Shown: piece after piece, positions 54,663-63,241 of the stretch
How positions within the stretch are numbered: the first letter of the stretch is position 1
Layout of the letters: every line of letters starts with the position of its first letter
Assembly (NCBI RefSeq): GCF_000203975.2
Contig: NZ_AFCF02000009.1
Coordinates: 431,552-495,551 of the forward strand
Source of the DNA: Leisingera sp. ANG1
GTDB taxonomy: Bacteria > Pseudomonadota > Alphaproteobacteria > Rhodobacterales > Rhodobacteraceae
DNA length: 64,000 nt
Direction: 5' to 3'
Notes under the pieces: model-generated
What the model was told of the DNA's origin: nothing
The model's database searches: none
Seen by the model: only the letters and a program-made list of their open reading frames with translations
Program-made: the position numbers and the translations under genes

Positions 54663-55559
54663 TCAGACGATCCGATGCCCGGCCGCGCGCAAACAGCGGG
54701 CCAGTTCGGCAATATGGTCCGGGCCGACTTCACAGCAGCCGCCGACGATCGTGGCGCCTTGGGCAACCCAGCCCATGGCAAATTCCGCGTAGGCCTTGGG
54801 CCCCAGATCCTGACGCTGCTCCAGCGCGTCCACGGTGGGGGCATCTTTCAGAAACCCCTCGGAAATCCGGGTGAACCCGTTGGCATATGCGCCGCAGGGC
54901 TTGCCGAAGGTTTTGACAATTTCCAGGCCTGCGCCGACGATCTCGGGGCGCGAACAGTTGAGCAGGACCGCCTCCGGCTGGAAATCCTCGACCACCGCCG
55001 CGAGGTCCGCCAGCGGCTCGCCGGAACGCAGCAGCGTTCCGTCTTCATCGGAAACAGAAGCCGCCAGCCACACTGGTTTCGCCGTCCCGGCGCAGCCAAG
55101 CAGCGCCCCCCTAGCGTGTTCGATAGATGACACGGTTTCGATCAGGTACAGATCCGCCTGCGGGTCCAGCAGCTGAACAATCTCTGCGTAGACCGGTGCG
55201 GCCTCCTGGTGCGGCGGGCAGATATCCGGGCGGTAAGAGGCAATCAGCGGCCCCAGCGCAGCGGCGACACGGCCTGAGCCGTGGGCGTCCCGTGCAGCGG
55301 TTGCCTGAGCGGCCGCCGTGGACAGCAGTTCTTCGAAATGCTCCTCGATGCCTGCGCGGACCAAGCGGTCGCGCAGCACCGCATAGGTATTCATGGTGGC
55401 CATTGTGGCCCCGGCAGCAAAGTAGTCCGCGTGAATGCCGCCGACCACATCCGGCTTTCCGATCATCACGGAGGTTGACCACAGCGGCGTCGCCCGGTCG
55501 CCGGACCGCTTGACAACTTCCTGCCCGATTGAGCCGTCAAGAAGAATGATATCTGTCAT
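54663..55559 (-). CDS. Homocysteine S-methyltransferase family protein
   Basis: A 298-residue zinc methyltransferase of the BHMT/MmuM group. The Zn ligands are in Leu-Asn-Cys-Ser (about 200) and Gly-Gly-Cys-Cys-Glu-Val (about 275); the N-terminal Leu-Leu-Asp-Gly-Ser-Ile-Gly segment also fits. It would transfer a methyl group from betaine, S-methylmethionine or a related donor to homocysteine, making methionine. Given two adjacent dimethylglycine-type dehydrogenases, glycine betaine is an attractive donor. The start overlaps the previous gene stop by four bases. Confidence 0.87.
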   Translation of the reverse strand: MTDIILLDGSIGQEVVKRSGDRATPLWSTSVMIGKPDVVGGIHADYFAAGATMATMNTYAVLRDRLVRAGIEEHFEELLSTAAAQATAARDAHGSGRVAAALGPLIASYRPDICPPHQEAAPVYAEIVQLLDPQADLYLIETVSSIEHARGALLGCAGTAKPVWLAASVSDEDGTLLRSGEPLADLAAVVEDFQPEAVLLNCSRPEIVGAGLEIVKTFGKPCGAYANGFTRISEGFLKDAPTVDALEQRQDLGPKAYAEFAMGWVAQGATIVGGCCEVGPDHIAELARCLRAAGHRIV

Positions 55560-56626
55560 GGGGCCTCCTGCGGGGGAATCAGGACCAGTTTGCCCGGAAA
55601 CGCCTTGCTCATGAAATCGGCTTGCGCCCGAGCGATGTCCTGCAGGGGATAGGTTGCCGAGACCAAGGGACGGATTGCGCCGGAATTGATCAGCTCCACC
55701 AGTTCAGCAAAGACCGTACGGGGGGAGAAGGTGCAGCCGTGGACAGTGATGTCGCGCAGGTAAATCTCGCGCAGGTCCGCTGTGACGATCGGGCCGGCAA
55801 TGGCGCCGGAGACCGCGTAATGCCCGCCGGGCCGCAGCGCCTGTATCAGCGCGGGCCAGGCCGGGCCGCCGACCACGTCTATGACGGCGTCGAAACTGCC
55901 TGGTTCAGGTGTTTCCACGCGGCCAATGATGCTGCAAGCCCCCATCGCGGTCACCGCATCCGCTTTGGCGGGCGATGTCTGACCGGTCACCTGCGCGCCA
56001 AGATGGGCCGCCAGCTGGACCGCAGCCAGCCCGACCCCGCCGGAAGCGCCGGTCACCAGCACCCGGTGGCCACCGGAGACACCAGCACGGTGCAGCAGGT
56101 TCCAGGCGGTTCCATAGGCACAGGGCATCGCCGCGATCTCGGTATCGGACAAGGGAGAGGCGCTGACATCGAACAGCTCTGCCGCCTCCATCAGGCAGTA
56201 TTGCGCGAAAGCACCGTCAAGCTCTGACCCTAGGGCGACAAAGGCCACCGGATTGTCCGGCTGCGGCCGGGGAATATTGATCTGGCTGGTGACCCGCTGC
56301 CCCACGTGGAAGTCACCAACATCTGGGCCGGTCTGAACCACCACGCCGCACAGGTCGCCGCCTTGGATGCGGGGAAAACTCAGGGCGCCACCCCAGCCGC
56401 CGGCCTCGACCTCTGCGTCATCGCCGACCGCATTAGTGGCCCCCGTCACATCTGACGAATACCAGCCGATCCGGGTGTTGATGTCGGTGTTGTTGACGCC
56501 GGCTGCCAGAACCTTGACCAGCACCTGCCCCGGCCCTGGGACCGGAACAGGAATATCTTCACGCCATTCGAGCGCATTCGGCCCGCCATGCCGGGTCAAA
56601 CAAACGCCTTTCATCATCTGGGCCAT
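55556..56626 (-). CDS. Zinc-type alcohol dehydrogenase-like / quinone oxidoreductase (MDR superfamily)
   Basis: A 356-residue medium-chain reductase. The GroES-like N-terminal domain shows Ala-Ala-Gly-Val-Asn-Asn-Thr-Asp; the Rossmann domain has Val-Thr-Gly-Ala-Ser-Gly-Gly-Val-Gly. The structural-zinc cysteine cluster is missing, as in quinone-oxidoreductase members. The substrate is unknown; it sits between a dehydrogenase paralogue and the homocysteine methyltransferase, overlapping the latter by four bases. Confidence 0.85.
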   Translation of the reverse strand: MAQMMKGVCLTRHGGPNALEWREDIPVPVPGPGQVLVKVLAAGVNNTDINTRIGWYSSDVTGATNAVGDDAEVEAGGWGGALSFPRIQGGDLCGVVVQTGPDVGDFHVGQRVTSQINIPRPQPDNPVAFVALGSELDGAFAQYCLMEAAELFDVSASPLSDTEIAAMPCAYGTAWNLLHRAGVSGGHRVLVTGASGGVGLAAVQLAAHLGAQVTGQTSPAKADAVTAMGACSIIGRVETPEPGSFDAVIDVVGGPAWPALIQALRPGGHYAVSGAIAGPIVTADLREIYLRDITVHGCTFSPRTVFAELVELINSGAIRPLVSATYPLQDIARAQADFMSKAFPGKLVLIPPQEAP

Positions 56627-56671
56627 CGCTGAAGCCTCCTGAATAAAGCGTGACGGGCCGACCCTAGCACA

Positions 56672-59119
56672 TCAGGCGCGCAGGCGCTCGTTGGCCGGAT
56701 CCCACAACGGTTCGTCCTTCTGAACCACCGCGCGGCACTTCTCACCGTAGATCTCTACCTCCAGTTCGGTACCCGGAACGGCCAGCTCAGGACGCACCAT
56801 GCCCAGCGCGATGGAGGCATTCACACGGTAGCCCCAGTCGCCGGACGTCGTTTCGCCCACGATCTCGCCATCTTTCCAGATGCAGGACATGTAAGGCGCG
56901 TCTGCCTCGCCAGCTTCGACAATCAGGGTCACAAAGGACTTTTTCACGCCCTGCTGCTTTTCGTTCTGGATTGCAGCCTTACCCGGGAAATCCTGCGGCT
57001 TGTCCAGTTTGACAAACCGCTCCAACCCGCCTTCGAGCAGCGAGTAGTCGGTCGACAGATCACCCTTCCAGGTGCGGTAGCCCTTCTCGATGCGCAGGGA
57101 ATTCAGCGCATACATGCCGAACGGCTTGGCGCCGCCTGCGAGCAAGGCATCATAGATTGCCGGCTGATGCTCATTGGCGCAGTGCACCTCCCAGCCCAGT
57201 TCGCCGGCAAAGGACACCCGCGCCAGGAAGGCGGGTTTGCCCGCGACCGTGGCTTCCTGGTGGGTCAACCAGCCAAGCGACAGGTCGGCGTCGGAGATAC
57301 CTGCAAACAGCTCACGCGATTTCGGGCCGGTGACGATCATAGTTGCGAATTCGGTGGTGTGGTCGGTCAAGGTCAGGCCGTCAGGCAGCGCCTTCTTCAG
57401 GATTTCGAAATCGTGCCACTGGGCCGAGCCTGCGGTGATCATGGTAAAGTGGTCTTCGCCATGACGGACACAGGACATCTCGGTCAGGATACGGCCGCGG
57501 TCGTCCGAGAAGTAGACCAGGTTCATCCGGCCCACCTTGGGCAGACCGCCAGTCACCAGGCCGCGCAGGAATTCCGCAGCGCCTTCACCGCTCAGGTTGA
57601 AGCGGGAGAAGCCCGGCAGGTCAAGCACACCGGCGCCGTCACGGACCGCTTCGCATTCTTCCTTGATGCGCTGCTGCCACGGGCCGGAGCGGCCCCAGGT
57701 GTGGGTGGCCTCTTCCGAGGTATCGTCACCCGGCTGCGCGAACCAGTTGGCGCGTTCCCAGCCGTTGTAGGCGCCCATCACGCCACCCAGTTCTTTGATC
57801 TTGGCATGGACCTGGCTGACCTTCTTGTCGCGCGCGGCCGGCCACTCGTGGTGCGGGAAGTGCATGGCATATTCGTTGCCGTAAACTTCCATGCCTTTCT
57901 GGTTGCAGTAGTCCTGATCGGTGTAGTCGGTATAGCGGCGCGGATCGACGGCCCACATGTCCCACTCAGTGTGGCCATCGATGATCCATTCTGCCAGCAC
58001 CTTGCCGGCGCCGCCGCCCTGGGCAATGCCGAAGGTAAAGCTATGTGCCTCGAAGGCGTTTTTCACACCCGGCATCGGGCCGATCATCGGCAGGCCATCG
58101 GGCGCATAGGGGATCGGGCCATTGATCACGCTGGAAACACCGGAGGTCGCCATCAGCGGCACCCGCTCCATCGCATCGGTGACAATATCCTCGATCCGGT
58201 CCAAATCTTCTTGCCATAGCTGGAACGAGAAGTCCTCAGGCATCGGATCGTCTTCGGTCAGCCAGTGGCCTTTGCAGTTCGGCTCATAGGGGCCGAGGTT
58301 GTAGCCGTGCTTTTCCTGACGCAGGTAGTAAGACACATCCACATCACGGATCAGGGGCAGCTTGCCGCCGTGTTCCTTGGACCAGGCTTCGACCTCGGGG
58401 ATCTGTTCGGTCAGCAGGTACTGGTGCTCCATCACCATGGCAGGCACGGTCCGGCCGCCGTAGGGCTTGAACATCTCGCCCACGCGCTGCGCGTAGTATC
58501 CGGCGGCGTTCACCACATACTCGCAGTCGATGTCGCCTTTTTCAGTGTGCACGGTCCATGTTCCGTCTTCGTGCTGGGTCACACTGGTTGCCGGCGTGAA
58601 GCGCAGGATCTTCGCGCCCAGGTCGCGCGCGCCCTTGGCCAGGGCCTGGGTCAGCTGTGCCGGGTCGATGTCGCCATCGGTCGGGTCATAGAGAACACCA
58701 GCCAAGTCATGCGTCTCCAGGAACGGATAGTGTTCCTTGGTTTCTTCCGGGGTCCACATCTCCATCGGGATACCCTGGTAACGGCCCATGGACATGGCGC
58801 GTTCGAATTCCTGCATCCGCTCTTTGGTGTGTGCCAGACGGATCGAGCCCGAAACATGGTAGTTCATCGGGTAGTCGACCTCTTCGGCCAAGCCTGAATA
58901 CAGCTCAGTCGAGTAGCGCTGCATGTTCATGATCGCCCAGGAGGTCGAGAAGGTCGGCACGTTGCCGGCCGCATGCCAGGTCGAACCGGCAGTCAGCTCG
59001 TTCTTCTCCAGCAGCACACAATCGGTCCAGCCTTTCTTGGCCAGATGATAAAGCGACGAGCAGCCGACGACGCCGCCGCCGATGATGACCACACGGGCCT
59101 TGGTTGGAAAATCAGACAT
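56672..59119 (-). CDS. FAD-dependent oxidoreductase with GcvT domain (dimethylglycine/sarcosine dehydrogenase-like), paralogue 3
   Basis: An 815-residue enzyme with N-terminal Ile-Ile-Gly-Gly-Gly-Val-Val-Gly-Cys, Gly-Ser-Thr-Trp-His-Ala-Ala-Gly and a C-terminal GcvT-type domain, as in the other two. It is first in a minus-strand run with the MDR enzyme, homocysteine methyltransferase, GATase1-AraC and paralogue 2. A GFA-family gene lies 15 bases upstream, so formaldehyde released in demethylation may be handled by it. The closest functional label is dimethylglycine dehydrogenase, but sarcosine or other N-methyl substrates are possible. Confidence 0.88.
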   Translation of the reverse strand: MSDFPTKARVVIIGGGVVGCSSLYHLAKKGWTDCVLLEKNELTAGSTWHAAGNVPTFSTSWAIMNMQRYSTELYSGLAEEVDYPMNYHVSGSIRLAHTKERMQEFERAMSMGRYQGIPMEMWTPEETKEHYPFLETHDLAGVLYDPTDGDIDPAQLTQALAKGARDLGAKILRFTPATSVTQHEDGTWTVHTEKGDIDCEYVVNAAGYYAQRVGEMFKPYGGRTVPAMVMEHQYLLTEQIPEVEAWSKEHGGKLPLIRDVDVSYYLRQEKHGYNLGPYEPNCKGHWLTEDDPMPEDFSFQLWQEDLDRIEDIVTDAMERVPLMATSGVSSVINGPIPYAPDGLPMIGPMPGVKNAFEAHSFTFGIAQGGGAGKVLAEWIIDGHTEWDMWAVDPRRYTDYTDQDYCNQKGMEVYGNEYAMHFPHHEWPAARDKKVSQVHAKIKELGGVMGAYNGWERANWFAQPGDDTSEEATHTWGRSGPWQQRIKEECEAVRDGAGVLDLPGFSRFNLSGEGAAEFLRGLVTGGLPKVGRMNLVYFSDDRGRILTEMSCVRHGEDHFTMITAGSAQWHDFEILKKALPDGLTLTDHTTEFATMIVTGPKSRELFAGISDADLSLGWLTHQEATVAGKPAFLARVSFAGELGWEVHCANEHQPAIYDALLAGGAKPFGMYALNSLRIEKGYRTWKGDLSTDYSLLEGGLERFVKLDKPQDFPGKAAIQNEKQQGVKKSFVTLIVEAGEADAPYMSCIWKDGEIVGETTSGDWGYRVNASIALGMVRPELAVPGTELEVEIYGEKCRAVVQKDEPLWDPANERLRA

Positions 59120-59134
59120 GTTCGCTCCCTAGTC

Positions 59135-59506
59135 TCAGTCTTCTTGCGGCACGCCGTCCGCAATCCGGTAGTAGTCGCCCTTGGAGGCGGTAAAGATGTG
59201 CTTTTCGACGCTGAGACCGGTGTTCCCGTCGACAGCGCCCAAAGCGAAACTGGTGGTGTCTTCCCCCGTCCCCTTCCAGAACAGGAAGGAGCCGCAGCGC
59301 GGGCAGATCCCGCGCTTGGCCTGCGGCGTTGCCTCGAACCAGCTCACCGGTCCGGTGATCGTGAGGTCTGCGTCGCGCACCTGCGCAGAGACCCAGATGC
59401 CGCCGGATTGCTTGCGGCACTGGCTGCAATGGCACATTGAGGCATTTTGCGGTTTGGCCGCAGTTTCAAAACGGATGTCGCCGCAGAGGCAGGATCCCTT
59501 GATCAT
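59135..59506 (-). CDS. GFA family (glutathione-dependent formaldehyde-activating-like) zinc protein
   Basis: A 123-residue zinc protein with the GFA cysteine set: Cys-Leu-Cys-Gly (about 6–9), Cys-His-Cys-Ser-Gln-Cys-Arg-Lys (about 24–31) and Cys-Pro-Arg-Cys-Gly (about 70). Most of the family is of unsettled function; one member promotes S-hydroxymethylglutathione formation. Its place just before a demethylating dehydrogenase fits formaldehyde handling. The start at 59506 has AGGAGG upstream; the longer frame overlaps the regulator. Confidence 0.87.
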   Translation of the reverse strand: MIKGSCLCGDIRFETAAKPQNASMCHCSQCRKQSGGIWVSAQVRDADLTITGPVSWFEATPQAKRGICPRCGSFLFWKGTGEDTTSFALGAVDGNTGLSVEKHIFTASKGDYYRIADGVPQED

Positions 59507-59516
59507 AACCTTCCTC

Positions 59517-60086
59517 CTAATAGACCGGCGGCGCGATAACCCAGACAGCCACCGCGGGCTCTTCATAAGGGTTTGACCACTGATACGGCTCATGCTTGAT
59601 CCGGAAACTGTCGCCAGGGCCAACAGTAAAGCTGCGGCCTCCGATCAGCAGATCCAGCTTGCCCGAGATCATGTAGCCGACCTCCTGTGTCGGCCGGTTC
59701 GCCGGGGTCTGCATCCGCGAGTTGGGCTGGAAGGTGGAGTGCACCATCTCGAAATCGTCGGTCAGGTCGGGGGAGAGCAATTCCTCGATCAGCCCTTCCT
59801 CACCGGAGCCCATCGGGCGGCGGGAGCCTGCACGCACGATATAGCCATGTTCATCTGCCGGGGCGCCGGAGTGGGCAAACAGCATCGACATCGGTACGCC
59901 CAGCGCTTCGGCAATCTGCCGCAGGTCGGAGATCGAGGGCTCGGACATGTCCCGTTCAACTTGGCTCAGCCAGCCGACCGAGCGGTTCAGCATCGCGGCA
60001 ATATCCGACAGGGTCAGACCGCGCGCCTTGCGCAAGGCCCGGATATCCGCCCCCAGTGTCGCCGTTGCCACCGTCTGATCGTTCAC
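59517..60086 (-). CDS. XRE family regulator with C-terminal cupin domain
   Basis: A 189-residue regulator. The helix-turn-helix is at about 12–65 (Ile-Arg-Ala-Leu-Arg-Lys-Ala-Arg-Gly-Leu-Thr-Leu-Ser-Asp-Ile-Ala…Gly-Trp-Leu-Ser-Gln-Val-Glu-Arg), and the cupin domain at about 110–185 (Pro-Gly-Asp-Ser-Phe-Arg-Ile). It is first in the operon-like run with GFA and dehydrogenase paralogue 3. Tandem GTGAAA/TTTCAC repeats upstream are its likely operators. Related regulators control polyamine and amino acid catabolism. Confidence 0.9.
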   Translation of the reverse strand: MNDQTVATATLGADIRALRKARGLTLSDIAAMLNRSVGWLSQVERDMSEPSISDLRQIAEALGVPMSMLFAHSGAPADEHGYIVRAGSRRPMGSGEEGLIEELLSPDLTDDFEMVHSTFQPNSRMQTPANRPTQEVGYMISGKLDLLIGGRSFTVGPGDSFRIKHEPYQWSNPYEEPAVAVWVIAPPVY

Positions 60087-60103
60087 CGGCTCTCTCCCCG
60101 CTC

Positions 60104-60168
60104 CGTGAAAAAATCCTCTCGTTTTTCACGATGGACCGAGTTCGTGAAATTTCCAAGCCTTTTTTCAC
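60104..60168. promoter_or_regulatory. Tandem GTGAAA…TTTCAC inverted repeats upstream of the XRE-cupin gene
   Basis: CGTGAAAAA (60104–60112) with TTTTTCACG (60122–60130), then CGTGAAA (60143–60149) with TTTTTTCAC (60160–60168). The first pair begins 17 bases before the gene start, so binding here would block transcription. Autoregulation is inferred. Confidence 0.65.
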
Positions 60169-60189
60169 AGGGCGGAAGAGTGCCATGAA

Positions 60190-60225
60190 AAAAACCCAGC
60201 GCCATCAGGCGCCGGGCGGCTTTTT
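60190..60225. terminator. Bidirectional terminator between msrC-like gene and XRE-cupin promoter
   Basis: CCCAGCGCC/GGCGCCGGG (nine pairs, one A·C mismatch, loop ATCA). On the minus strand it is flanked by a run of seven T; on plus by TTTTT after six bases. It would stop transcripts reading from the fRMsr gene on minus. Confidence 0.7.
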
Positions 60226-60286
60226 CTGGTCGATTGTCCCTTGGAAGAAGGCTGCAAGGCCGGGGGCAAAGCCCCGAATATGCGAA

Positions 60287-60742
60287 TCAGCCGCGGCTGA
60301 ACACCTGCCGCAGGATTGCCTCCAGCTGGTCAGCGTCTTCCTGAGTGAAGGCATCGGGCTTGTCGCTGTCAATGTCAAACACCCCGATCAGTTCTCCAGC
60401 ACCGTTCCAAACCGGCAGCACCAGCTCCGAGCGTGTAGAGGACGCGCAGGCGATGTGGCCGGGAAAGGCATCGACATCCGGTACCAGTTGCACCACACCA
60501 GTGCGCGCCGCTGCGCCGCAAACGCCGCGGGAGAATGGGATCTGCAGGCAGCCATGGCCGCCCTGATAAGGCCCGATCTTCAGCAGCTCCGGTGCCACGA
60601 CGCGGTAAAAGCCGGTCCAGTTGAAGCGGCCGTCCGCGTGGTGCACCTCGCAGGCCACGGTGGCCATCAGCGCCACTTCATCCGTTTCGCCTTCGGTCAG
60701 CGCCGCGATGGTCTTGGCCAGGGTTGCGTATTCAACCTGCAT
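60287..60742 (-). CDS. Free methionine-(R)-sulfoxide reductase (GAF domain)
   Basis: A 151-residue GAF-domain enzyme. The three catalytic/resolving cysteines are Cys65 (Gly-Cys-Leu-Gln-Ile-Pro), Cys75 (Gly-Val-Cys-Gly) and Cys99 (His-Ile-Ala-Cys), in the spacing of the fRMsr (MsrC) family, with Phe-Pro-Gly-His-Ile-Ala preceding the last. It reduces free methionine sulfoxide in the cytoplasm. ATG 60742 gives a normal N-terminus; the frame to 60826 is unsupported. Stands alone between a terminator and the thiolase. Confidence 0.9.
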   Translation of the reverse strand: MQVEYATLAKTIAALTEGETDEVALMATVACEVHHADGRFNWTGFYRVVAPELLKIGPYQGGHGCLQIPFSRGVCGAAARTGVVQLVPDVDAFPGHIACASSTRSELVLPVWNGAGELIGVFDIDSDKPDAFTQEDADQLEAILRQVFSRG

Positions 60743-60766
60743 GTGCAGCTCTCCTGAAACGTATTG

Positions 60767-60834
60767 AGGGGGCTGTCTGCCCCCTCTTGACCTCACGGTC
60801 AATTCACCCCCGCGAGTATTTCGCAAAAGTGAAG
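60767..60834 (+). repeat. Intergenic repeat: G/C hairpin plus GCGAGTATTTCGCAAA core
   Basis: A GAGGGGGC/GCCCCCTC hairpin near 60767–60788, then CACCCCC and a core beginning GCGAGTATTTCGCAAAAG (60812–60829). The order of hairpin, CACCCCC and core is the same as in the phoH–ybeY copy. Confidence 0.55.
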
Positions 60835-60835
60835 A

Positions 60836-62008
60836 TCAGACCCGCTCAATCGCAATTGCGGTACCTTCGCCACCGCCGATGCAAATCGCTGCCACGCCGC
60901 GCTTGAGGCCGCGTTTTTCAAGAGCGTTCAGCAGGGTGACCATGATCCGCGCGCCGGAGGCGCCGATCGGGTGGCCCAGCGCGCAGGCGCCGCCGTGCAC
61001 GTTCACCTTATCGCGTGGGAGGCCCATTTCATGCATGAAGGCCATCGGCACCACGGCAAAGGCCTCATTCACCTCCCACAGATCAACGTCTTCGACGGTC
61101 CAGCCGATTGACGTGAGCAGTTTCTGAGCAGCCGGCACCGGAGCGGTGGTGAACCAGCCCGGCGCTTGGGCGTGGCTGGCGTGACCTAGAATGCGGGCGC
61201 GGACTTTCAGGCCTTGCGCTTCGGCAGCTTCAGCGGAGGCCAGTACCAAGGCCGCAGCTCCATCAGAAATGGAGGAGGCATTGGCTGCGGTCACTGTACC
61301 GTCCTTGCGGAACGCCGGTTTCAGCGTCGGGATCTTTTCCGGGCGTGCGGATTTTGGCTGCTCATCCGCATCCGTGATGACATCGCCCTTGCGGGTTTTC
61401 ACGGTCACGGCTGCGATTTCACCGTCAAACGCACCGCTTTCCTGCGCTTCCAGCGCATTGGACAGCGATTTCAGCGCATATTCGTCCTGCGCCTCACGCG
61501 TAAACTGGTATTTTTCGGCGCAATCTTCGGCAAAGGTGCCCATCAGGCGGCCCTTGTCATATGCGTCTTCCAGACCGTCCAGGAACATATGGTCGATCAC
61601 CTGGCCGTGGCCGATGCGGGCGCCGCCGCGCATCTTGGGCAGCACGTAGGGCGCATTTGTCATGCTCTCCATGCCTCCTGCAATCATCGTGTCCGCCTGG
61701 CCCAGCGCAATCTGGTCAAATGCGATCATCGCCGCCTTCATACCCGAACCGCACATCTTGTTGAGCGTGGTGGCTGGCACTTCTTCGCCCAGGCCAGCAG
61801 AGAAGCCTGCCTGGCGCGCCGGTGCCTGACCCTGCCCTGCCGGCAGCACGCAGCCCATCAGCACCTCGTCCACGGTGGCAGTGCCGGCCCCTTCCAAAGC
61901 AGCCCGGATTGCCGCGCCGCCCAGCTCTGCAGCCGTCACCCCGTCATACATGCCCTGGAACCCGCCCATAGGCGTCCGGGCCGCTCCGGCGATAACAACA
62001 TCTTTCAT
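60836..62008 (-). CDS. Acetyl-CoA acetyltransferase (thiolase)
   Basis: A 390-residue biosynthetic-type thiolase. The nucleophile is Cys86 in Asn-Lys-Met-Cys-Gly-Ser-Gly; the His motif Gly-Gly-Ala-Cys-Ala-Leu-Gly-His-Pro-Ile-Gly-Ala-Ser-Gly and the final Cys-Ile-Gly-Gly-Gly-Glu-Gly follow. It condenses two acetyl-CoA or cleaves acetoacetyl-CoA. ATG 62008 follows GGAGGAAAA. It is divergent from the anti-sigma antagonist gene. Role in polyhydroxyalkanoate, ketone or amino acid metabolism is undetermined. Confidence 0.92.
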   Translation of the reverse strand: MKDVVIAGAARTPMGGFQGMYDGVTAAELGGAAIRAALEGAGTATVDEVLMGCVLPAGQGQAPARQAGFSAGLGEEVPATTLNKMCGSGMKAAMIAFDQIALGQADTMIAGGMESMTNAPYVLPKMRGGARIGHGQVIDHMFLDGLEDAYDKGRLMGTFAEDCAEKYQFTREAQDEYALKSLSNALEAQESGAFDGEIAAVTVKTRKGDVITDADEQPKSARPEKIPTLKPAFRKDGTVTAANASSISDGAAALVLASAEAAEAQGLKVRARILGHASHAQAPGWFTTAPVPAAQKLLTSIGWTVEDVDLWEVNEAFAVVPMAFMHEMGLPRDKVNVHGGACALGHPIGASGARIMVTLLNALEKRGLKRGVAAICIGGGEGTAIAIERV

Positions 62009-62103
62009 GCAATTTTCCTCCAATCGTCAAAATTATACCTACAGAAAAGTAAGCTTTGCGGTCTAGAGTACAGCCTAATGACGTTACATCCCGGGGGACT
62101 AAA

Positions 62104-62448
62104 ATGAGCCTGACCACCACCATGACGGACGGTGCACAGATCGTCAAAGTCAATGCAGAGCGCATTGATGCCGCCATGGCCATCCAGTTCAAGGAAGACA
62201 TGCGCACCGAAACCGAAGCCGGGGCCGAGCGCGTCATTCTGGACCTGTCCGAGGTGCAGTTCATCGACTCCAGCGGACTTGGCGCGATTGTTGCGGCCAT
62301 GAAGCAGCTGGGCGGTGGCCGCAAGCTGGATCTGGCCGGGCTGACCCCCATGGTGGAGAAAGTCTTCAGGCTGACGCGCATGGACACGATCTTTGATCTG
62401 TATAGTTCGCTGAGCGAAGCAACCGCCCCGGCCAGCGCAAATTCCTGA
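62104..62448 (+). CDS. STAS-domain anti-sigma factor antagonist (RsbV/SpoIIAA-like)
   Basis: A 114-residue STAS protein. The phosphorylatable Ser lies in Phe-Ile-Asp-Ser-Ser-Gly-Leu-Gly (Ser56/57), which is the family site. ATG 62104 follows GGGGG with six bases between. The RsbW-like kinase gene follows by 35 bases, so the two form a partner-switch pair. No sigma factor or PP2C phosphatase gene is in the window. Confidence 0.9.
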   Translation: MSLTTTMTDGAQIVKVNAERIDAAMAIQFKEDMRTETEAGAERVILDLSEVQFIDSSGLGAIVAAMKQLGGGRKLDLAGLTPMVEKVFRLTRMDTIFDLYSSLSEATAPASANS

Positions 62449-62483
62449 AGACGACTGCGCTGGCGGCGCAAAGCGAGAAATTG

Positions 62484-62933
62484 ATGGTAAAAACCTTTGC
62501 TTGCTCGTTCACAGCCACGAATACAGATGCCCGCTCCAGCATCTCATCGGTCGTGGCCCGACTGCGGACCTTGGGTATCCCCTCGGCCCGCGCTGACGAG
62601 GTGCAAATTGCCTTAACTGAAGCCGTGAACAACGTGGTAGAGCATGCCTATGCAGACGCAACACCTGGGGATGTTCGTATCAAAGCGGAACTTACCCACG
62701 ATCGGCTTTGGATCAGCATCCAGGACGCTGGTTCTCCTTTCCCGAACGGGCAACTGCCTGAAGGCAAGCCCGCCGATGTCAATGTTCCGGTCAAGAGCCT
62801 GCCCGAGGGCGGATTTGGCTGGTTCCTGATCCGGGAATTGGCCAGCCAAGTCCAGTATGAGCGGTCCGAAGGAAGCAATAATCTGACGCTCTGCTTCGAG
62901 ATTCAGGTTACCAGTCCCTCTGCCGAGGCTTGA
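62484..62933 (+). CDS. Serine-protein kinase / anti-sigma factor (RsbW-like HATPase)
   Basis: A 149-residue GHKL ATPase. The N-box is Ala-Leu-Thr-Glu-Ala-Val-Asn-Asn-Val-Val-Glu-His-Ala-Tyr; the G1 box is Gln-Asp-Ala-Gly-Ser-Pro-Phe and the G2-like box Gly-Gly-Phe-Gly-Trp-Phe-Leu-Ile-Arg. It would phosphorylate the upstream STAS protein and bind a sigma factor or other target. ATG 62484 is used; a TTG directly before it is in frame but not needed. Confidence 0.88.
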   Translation: MVKTFACSFTATNTDARSSISSVVARLRTLGIPSARADEVQIALTEAVNNVVEHAYADATPGDVRIKAELTHDRLWISIQDAGSPFPNGQLPEGKPADVNVPVKSLPEGGFGWFLIRELASQVQYERSEGSNNLTLCFEIQVTSPSAEA

Positions 62934-63241
62934 ACCTGATCTTGCGTTGACGGCCTCCAACACCACTTAAACGCAACTTTAACGTTTCGCCACAATAGCG
63001 CCGCATTTCCGGCCCGCCACGGCCCAACAGGTATGCGAAACGTTACTTGTAGCTGAAACGAGCTTCCCCTGGTGCCGTGTGTTCTTGCCCCCACCAGAGC
63101 ACGGCACCGGGGACATCTCTTTCAGCGCTCCCTATCTTCCCTCACCACCGTATCTCCAGTTCCTACACCCTCGCTGAGGAATTGGCTTGTTTTCCGGCGC
63201 GTGTTGCCTAGGCTCTCGGCGTCAATACGGGAAGCAAGGCC
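62934..63241. other. 308-base intergenic region before the gamma-glutamyltransferase gene
   Basis: Contains an 11-bp inverted repeat TAACGTTTCGC/GCGAAACGTTA (62980–62990 and 63035–63045, 44 bases apart) and a strong hairpin CCCC-T-GGTGCCGTG/CACGGCACC-GGGG (63066–63112). The hairpin may end the RsbV–RsbW transcript, though no T-tract follows. No gene is seen. Confidence 0.6.
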
